In this document: piece by piece, positions 59,452-64,000 of the stretch
Position numbering within the stretch: position 1 is the first letter of the stretch
Layout: every line of letters begins with the position of its first letter
From: Cryphonectria parasitica EP155
Lineage: Eukaryota; Ascomycota; Sordariomycetes; Diaporthales; Cryphonectriaceae
DNA: 64,000 nucleotides
Direction: 5' to 3'
NCBI RefSeq assembly: GCF_011745365.1
Contig: NW_024468909.1
Location: forward strand, 2,914,001 to 2,978,000
Made by a program: the position numbers and the translations under genes
Notes under the pieces: model-generated
The model's database searches: none
Seen by the model: the letters and a program-made list of their open reading frames with translations, nothing else
What the model was told of the DNA's origin: nothing

Positions 59452-61296
59452 ATGCATGAGATCATAACCCTCCAGCTGGGCCAGCAGAGTAATTACCTCG
59501 CAACGCATTTCTGGAACGCCCAGGTTCGAGCCCTCTTCCGCTGCGGAGCACGAGAAGAAGAAGAGCACACTTTCCCTGACACTGCCTCAGGAATCTTACT
59601 TCACCTACTCGGAAAATGAAGAGTCACCCATCGATCACGATGTGCACTGGCGACCCGGCATCGGCGCCGATGGCACTGAGACGTACATGCCGCGGACAGT
59701 CATTTACGACCTAAAGGGCGGCTTCGGCTCGCTCAAGAAGATCAACGCCCTCTACGACATCACCGACGGCAGCGAGCCAGGTGCCTCCTCCTCCTCCGCC
59801 CCCTCCTCATCGCTGTGGTCAGGGCGCACCGTCGTGCAGAGGGCAGACCCCATCGCCCCCAGCGAGTACCAGCAGTCTCTCGACGCCGGCCTGGAGCCGC
59901 CGCGCCTGACGACCGACTCGGTGCGGTACTGGAGCGACTTCAACCGCGTCTTCTATCACCCGCGGAGCATCGTCCAGATGAACGAGTATGAGCTGAACTC
60001 GAGCCTCGTGCCCTTTGAGAGGTGGGACACCGGCGGGGAACTATTTGCAGGCCTGGACAGGGAGCATGACATTGTGGACCGCGACCTGCGGCCGTTTGTC
60101 GAGGAGGCCGATCAGATGCAGGGGATCCAGATCATGACGACTCTGGACGACGCATGGGGTGGGTTTGCCTCGAGGTATGCTGAGCGGCTGCGGGATGAGT
60201 ACGGAAAGATCACAATATGGGTCTGGGGCGCACAAGAACGGTTTCAGGGTGTGAGCAGGGTAAGCTTTCCTCTCTCTTTCTTAATCTTATTGTTGCCTTT
60301 TGTGATTAGCGTAAGAGTAGCGTCTGGGAAGAAGGAAAGAAAAGAAGGCTGACGCTGCTGTAGGAGAAACGACTCCTCCGCCTGGTCAACAAGGCCAAGT
60401 CCCTTGCGGAGCTGTACAAGCAGGCCTCACTCCTCGTTCCCGTCTCCCTCCCGTCCACACAGCCCCCAAGGCTGCGAAACATGCTCTCGCTGGACGCCTC
60501 GTCACCATGGCACGCGTCTGCTCTCCTCTCGGCAGCCATCGAGACCGCTACGTTACCATCCCGCCTCAAGGACACCGCGAGCAGGGACGCTCTCGGCACG
60601 ATCTCGGACATGCTGAACGTCCACGGCAAACAGAACGTCGCCAATTTGCAGATGAGCTTCTCCGATGTGGGTGAGGTACCGCACGCCGCAGATGCGGGTG
60701 ATGAGCCCAAAGATGGGGTGAAGCTGGACGTGGACTTCCGCCCCGCCGACGAAGTGAGTGATGGGGTGGGGAGGGCGGCGCGCAATGGCTTCCATAGCCG
60801 CGCGAAGATGTTCAGCCAGGTGCTGGCGAGCCGCGGCGAACAGGGTGACGACGACGAGGAGGAGGAGGAGGAGGATGGACGCGGGGCGAGGAGGGAGGGC
60901 GATGACACACGTGAAAGAGGACGTGGTGGTGCTATCAGCCGAAGGTAAGCTGTTGCCAGTCTATCTACCGCGTCTGACTTCTGAATCACGCTCGATCATA
61001 GAAGCTGACTCGTTGTTGATCCTAGGTATCGGTCTACGCTGAACTATCCGCTCCTGGACAGCTTTCCTGAGATATTCAGAGATGTGAAGGGCAAGGTGCT
61101 GAAGGACAAGGCTGCCATCACAACATCCCTTTCCACAGATACGGAGCTTTCCGGCAAGCTGAGGTCATTGCGGACAACAGTGACCAGGCTGATCGGCATC
61201 GAAGACCGAGAAGACCTCAGCAACGGGCTGGCCGAGATGGCCGACGAGTATCACGAGGGCTGGTCGAGCGGCAGCGATGAGGGTGAAGATGATTGA
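59452..61296 (+). CDS. DML1: DML1/Misato, mitochondrial DNA inheritance protein
   Basis: Tubulin/FtsZ-related protein required for mitochondrial morphology and mtDNA inheritance in yeast. Exons 59452-59523, 59591-60259, 60364-60944 and 61026-61296 give 530 residues. The start [22 protein letters not shown] is the tubulin-like N-terminus shared by Misato proteins. The Misato segment II ([30 protein letters not shown]) and the following tubulin-3 segment ([14 protein letters not shown]) are clear. The third exon ends in a run of Asp/Glu and Arg. The first intron has an unusual donor (GTTCGA), but its length (67 bp), branch site (CCTGAC) and CTCAG acceptor are typical and the reading frame requires it. 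Confidence 0.92.
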
Positions 61297-63845
61297 GGTG
61301 TCCTGTTGTCGGAAGGGGATGCATGCTGGTTTCTCCTCTGATGAGCTGGGACGCCATCGAGGTTATGGCCTGCAGGCTGCAAGGCCAAAGAAGGGGGAAG
61401 ATGCCTGAGACTTTATCACCTGATCCCGTCGAGTGAGAACATTGCACGTTAGTCTCAACTGCGTATCAACTACGGGAGAGGCCTTCACGCGGCTCGTAAA
61501 AGCCCCTGCGAGCTCGTCAGGAGTAAACGGTGCCACCAGGGTCCTTAAGTCCTACCCAAGGCTTGAATCAGTATCTCTTGAAGGGGACGCCGGGACTCCT
61601 GGGGTGGTATATGGCAGAGCTGGGTGGGTATTTCCTCACCCAGAGTCGATTCCGACGGGCTGTCTCGCCTGCGCCCTGGAAAAATGACAGCTGGGGGATA
61701 ATCTCCTCAGCTACGTTGTGCAGTATATCAACTGGAGCTCATACTTGGACAGGGACACGTAAAGCTAGGGGTAATGACGCGTTCTCTATGAAACGAGGTG
61801 TTCTCATCTGCGAGCCTTGAGAGGCTGGTAATATGTACTAAGAAGTATATAAAAGCCACAGTCAGCTTCAGAGCCAGCTCCATTGGCCGTCTACGCGGTG
61901 TATCATCGTTATATGGCCACACTTCCTTCTGTTGCCTGCACAGATCAAAACACAATGCACTACTGTTGGTCTTGTCGTTTGCGGCAAGAATTTGCATTCA
62001 ACAGCACACCTTGACGGTGTACACACAAACAGGTAGACTGCAAACTGAGGGACATGGAAAACGGTCAATTTTATCGAGAATGGCCTTGCTGGATGAGGAT
62101 CAAACACCTCCAATTACGATCAATAACTACGGCCCTCCACAATCCGCGTATCATATACCACTCTTTCACATTCCTAGTGGTCAAAGGATCCGTAAGGCAT
62201 CATCATGTGATATTGCATTCCAGCGACACGTCCGGATGTTACTTCGTGGACTCATGTTCTCGTAAACATTCCATGTTGACACTGAATCCACATACTCATA
62301 CGATATGAAATGGCTTTGAATAAACTACCGCGCCAGACAATGATGATGTCTGACTTCTTCTTTTTTGTCTCTTTTTCTCCCTTCTTCTAAAGGGAGCGAG
62401 GTGAGCACCTGGGCATAGTCAACGACTGAAAGCGCGCGTAGGATAAGGCTGAGGACTGGGCAGCCTCCCTTGCTGAGAAGGTACTGAGACCCCGGCCCTC
62501 GTCATTGTGGGTCCTGGCAGGTTTCGTGGGAAAAGTGACATCGTTTACTTGGATCGCGTAAAGTGTAGAAAATTGTGTGTATGCTCTATTCTTTTGCTTT
62601 CTTCTGATTCTTTTTAATGTAGACAGATACCTGTTTATTTGGTTTGGATGCTGGATTGGAAATGCTTGCCTGTGTTTGTGTTTTCTTTTGGAGTAAAGGA
62701 AAAAAAAGAGAAGGGAAAGGAAAAAGAAAGGAAAAAAGTTTCAGAGGTGAGGAGGAATAATCCTGGCTGCCGCGGGGCCGTTCCTGCGTCTTTTCAGTGG
62801 GTCTCGAGTCATGTACTCCAAGAGTATCATCGCACACTCTGCTAGAGCTGGTCTACCTCCAAAATACTTCTAGCCCCTAAGGCCAAGTCCCCACCGCAGC
62901 CGTGTGGAATTTGGCAGGTGGTGACTTCTGGCACCCCACCCCAGCCCACGGCAAGCTCAGCAGGGCGTGTTCCAATTAACGCGAACGCGGATTTGCATCA
63001 TGACCTTTTTCTTTAGTTTGCTGCTGGCCTTGTCATTTTGCCTTGCCTCGTCCCGCCTCGCCTGGCCTCGCACTGCACCACACCTGTCTGCACTGCACTG
63101 CCCTGCCTCAGAATCTGGCTGAAAGAAAACAAACCAGATCAGCCACCAACCTCTCTTTTTTAGCCCTTCATTATCCTCCGAGCGTCCCGGCCCCTTGGAT
63201 CTTAATCCAGCCTTTGTTCCAACACTCCTACTACACCGAGTCCAAACACCTTGACTGTCTCTGTGTGTTCTCTCACCTGCGCAGCCATCATCTTGTCCGA
63301 GGTATGACCATCCCGCCCCCCCCCCCTCTCCAAACTCGAATTCATGACTCTTGTCAGCATCAATCCTTCTTGTTCATGCGCAGTACAGTACCTTGTGTGC
63401 AATCCACCACATCGAATGGGCCTATCCTTTGTGGAGGGAACACCATGTCACCCAAAAGCCCCATCACGCATTGCCAAACACTCTCTTTCCTGAAAGCGTT
63501 TGCCATTAGAAACTAAACCACTAGCAGAGTACCGTAACCGTCGAAGCCATTCCACGCCAACGTCAATATTTCTACTACGGGTCCAAACCAAACCAGACCA
63601 GACCAGACCAGACCAGATCAGACCAAAACCAAACCAACCAACTCGCCGTCTCCGCATCCCTTCGCGCGCAAACTTTCATTATTTACCATCGCGCACACCC
63701 CTCACCATCCCACCCACCGTCATCATCATCCTCTCCTGCGCACCTCCCGACGCCCCGCCATCAACCATCGAATTAAGAATACCCTGCATGTCCTGGCTGC
63801 TACACCTCATCTTACAGCACGTTGTTGGATTACAAGTCCTTCAAC
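61297..63845. other. 2.5-kb intergenic region before the right-end gene
   Basis: No gene supported. It has a C run at about 63316-63326, an A/G-rich patch at 62699-62740 and the ACCAG pentamer repeat. The right part should carry the 5' leader of the partial gene. Confidence 0.5.
63588..63635. repeat. (GACCA)n pentanucleotide repeat
   Basis: About eight tandem GACCA copies with single-base variants, about 210 nt upstream of the partial gene's start codon. Confidence 0.9.
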
Positions 63846-64000
63846 ATGCCTAGCCCTGGAAAGCGCACTCAACGCGCCCAGCGCGATTCGACGCGCAAGG
63901 AATTGGTTTCAGACCGTCCTGACGATTCCTCTCCCTCGCGCCCCGCCAAGCGCAGAAAGAAGGTTGGTCGCACTCTGCAGGACAACACCAAAGTCATGCT
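63846..64000 (+). CDS. Unrecognised gene, 5' end only
   Basis: An open frame starts at an ATG in the context caacATGCC and runs off the right edge with 51 codons visible. The N-terminus is Ser/Pro/Lys/Arg-rich, with a basic NLS-like patch (PAKRRKK) followed by VGRTLQDNTKVM. The look is of a nuclear protein with a disordered start. I do not recognise the family. The start is not proven, but the frame stays open and codon use is coding-like. Confidence 0.6.
   Translation, partial: MPSPGKRTQRAQRDSTRKELVSDRPDDSSPSRPAKRRKKVGRTLQDNTKVM

Overview
The window is nuclear DNA from a filamentous ascomycete. The evidence is short GT-AG introns with CTGAC/CTGAT-type branch sites inside nearly every gene, a Zn2Cys6 transcription factor, fungus-only genes (PBN1, a DUF3605/GlcNAc-induced protein, DML1), and GC-rich coding sequence set in intergenic DNA full of microsatellites and homopolymers. 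Gene content suits Sordariomycetes; that class assignment is inference. I see no transposon, tRNA, rRNA or organellar gene.

Left block (0-15 kb). A solo histone H4 gene, nuclear poly(A) polymerase PAP1 and a septin-like GTPase with a C-terminal membrane segment all lie on the minus strand. Next comes a seven-exon Zn2Cys6 regulator (minus), transcribed divergently from a DAO-family FAD oxidoreductase (plus).

Centre (15-43 kb). Only one gene is recognisable: a TALE/KN homeodomain regulator at 22920-24479 (minus). It has about 8.1 kb of apparently non-coding DNA downstream and about 18.4 kb upstream. Both stretches carry compound microsatellites and G, C, A and T runs.

The most unusual gene is at 42928-46465 (minus). 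Spliced, it predicts a 1005-residue protein with a caspase-like domain (His/Cys dyad present), a complete homeodomain with His at the normally invariant Asn51, and a rhodanese-like domain without the catalytic Cys. A 102-nt intron with no in-frame stop splits the homeobox between positions 46 and 47, so its retention would disrupt only the DNA-recognition helix.

Right block (48-64 kb). Compact housekeeping genes in alternating orientation: PBN1 (GPI mannosyltransferase I subunit, +), CBR1 (NADH-cytochrome b5 reductase, -), a DUF3605 protein (+), SND2/TMEM208 (-), CDC27/APC3 (+), an AhpC/TSA-like thioredoxin-fold protein (-), DML1/Misato (+), and the start of an unrecognised gene running off the right end. 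PBN1, CBR1 and SND2 act at the ER or outer mitochondrial membrane. CDC27 drives the anaphase-promoting complex. DML1 is tied to mitochondrial inheritance.

All exon boundaries were read by eye from splice consensus and checked for reading frame; none has been tested against transcripts.
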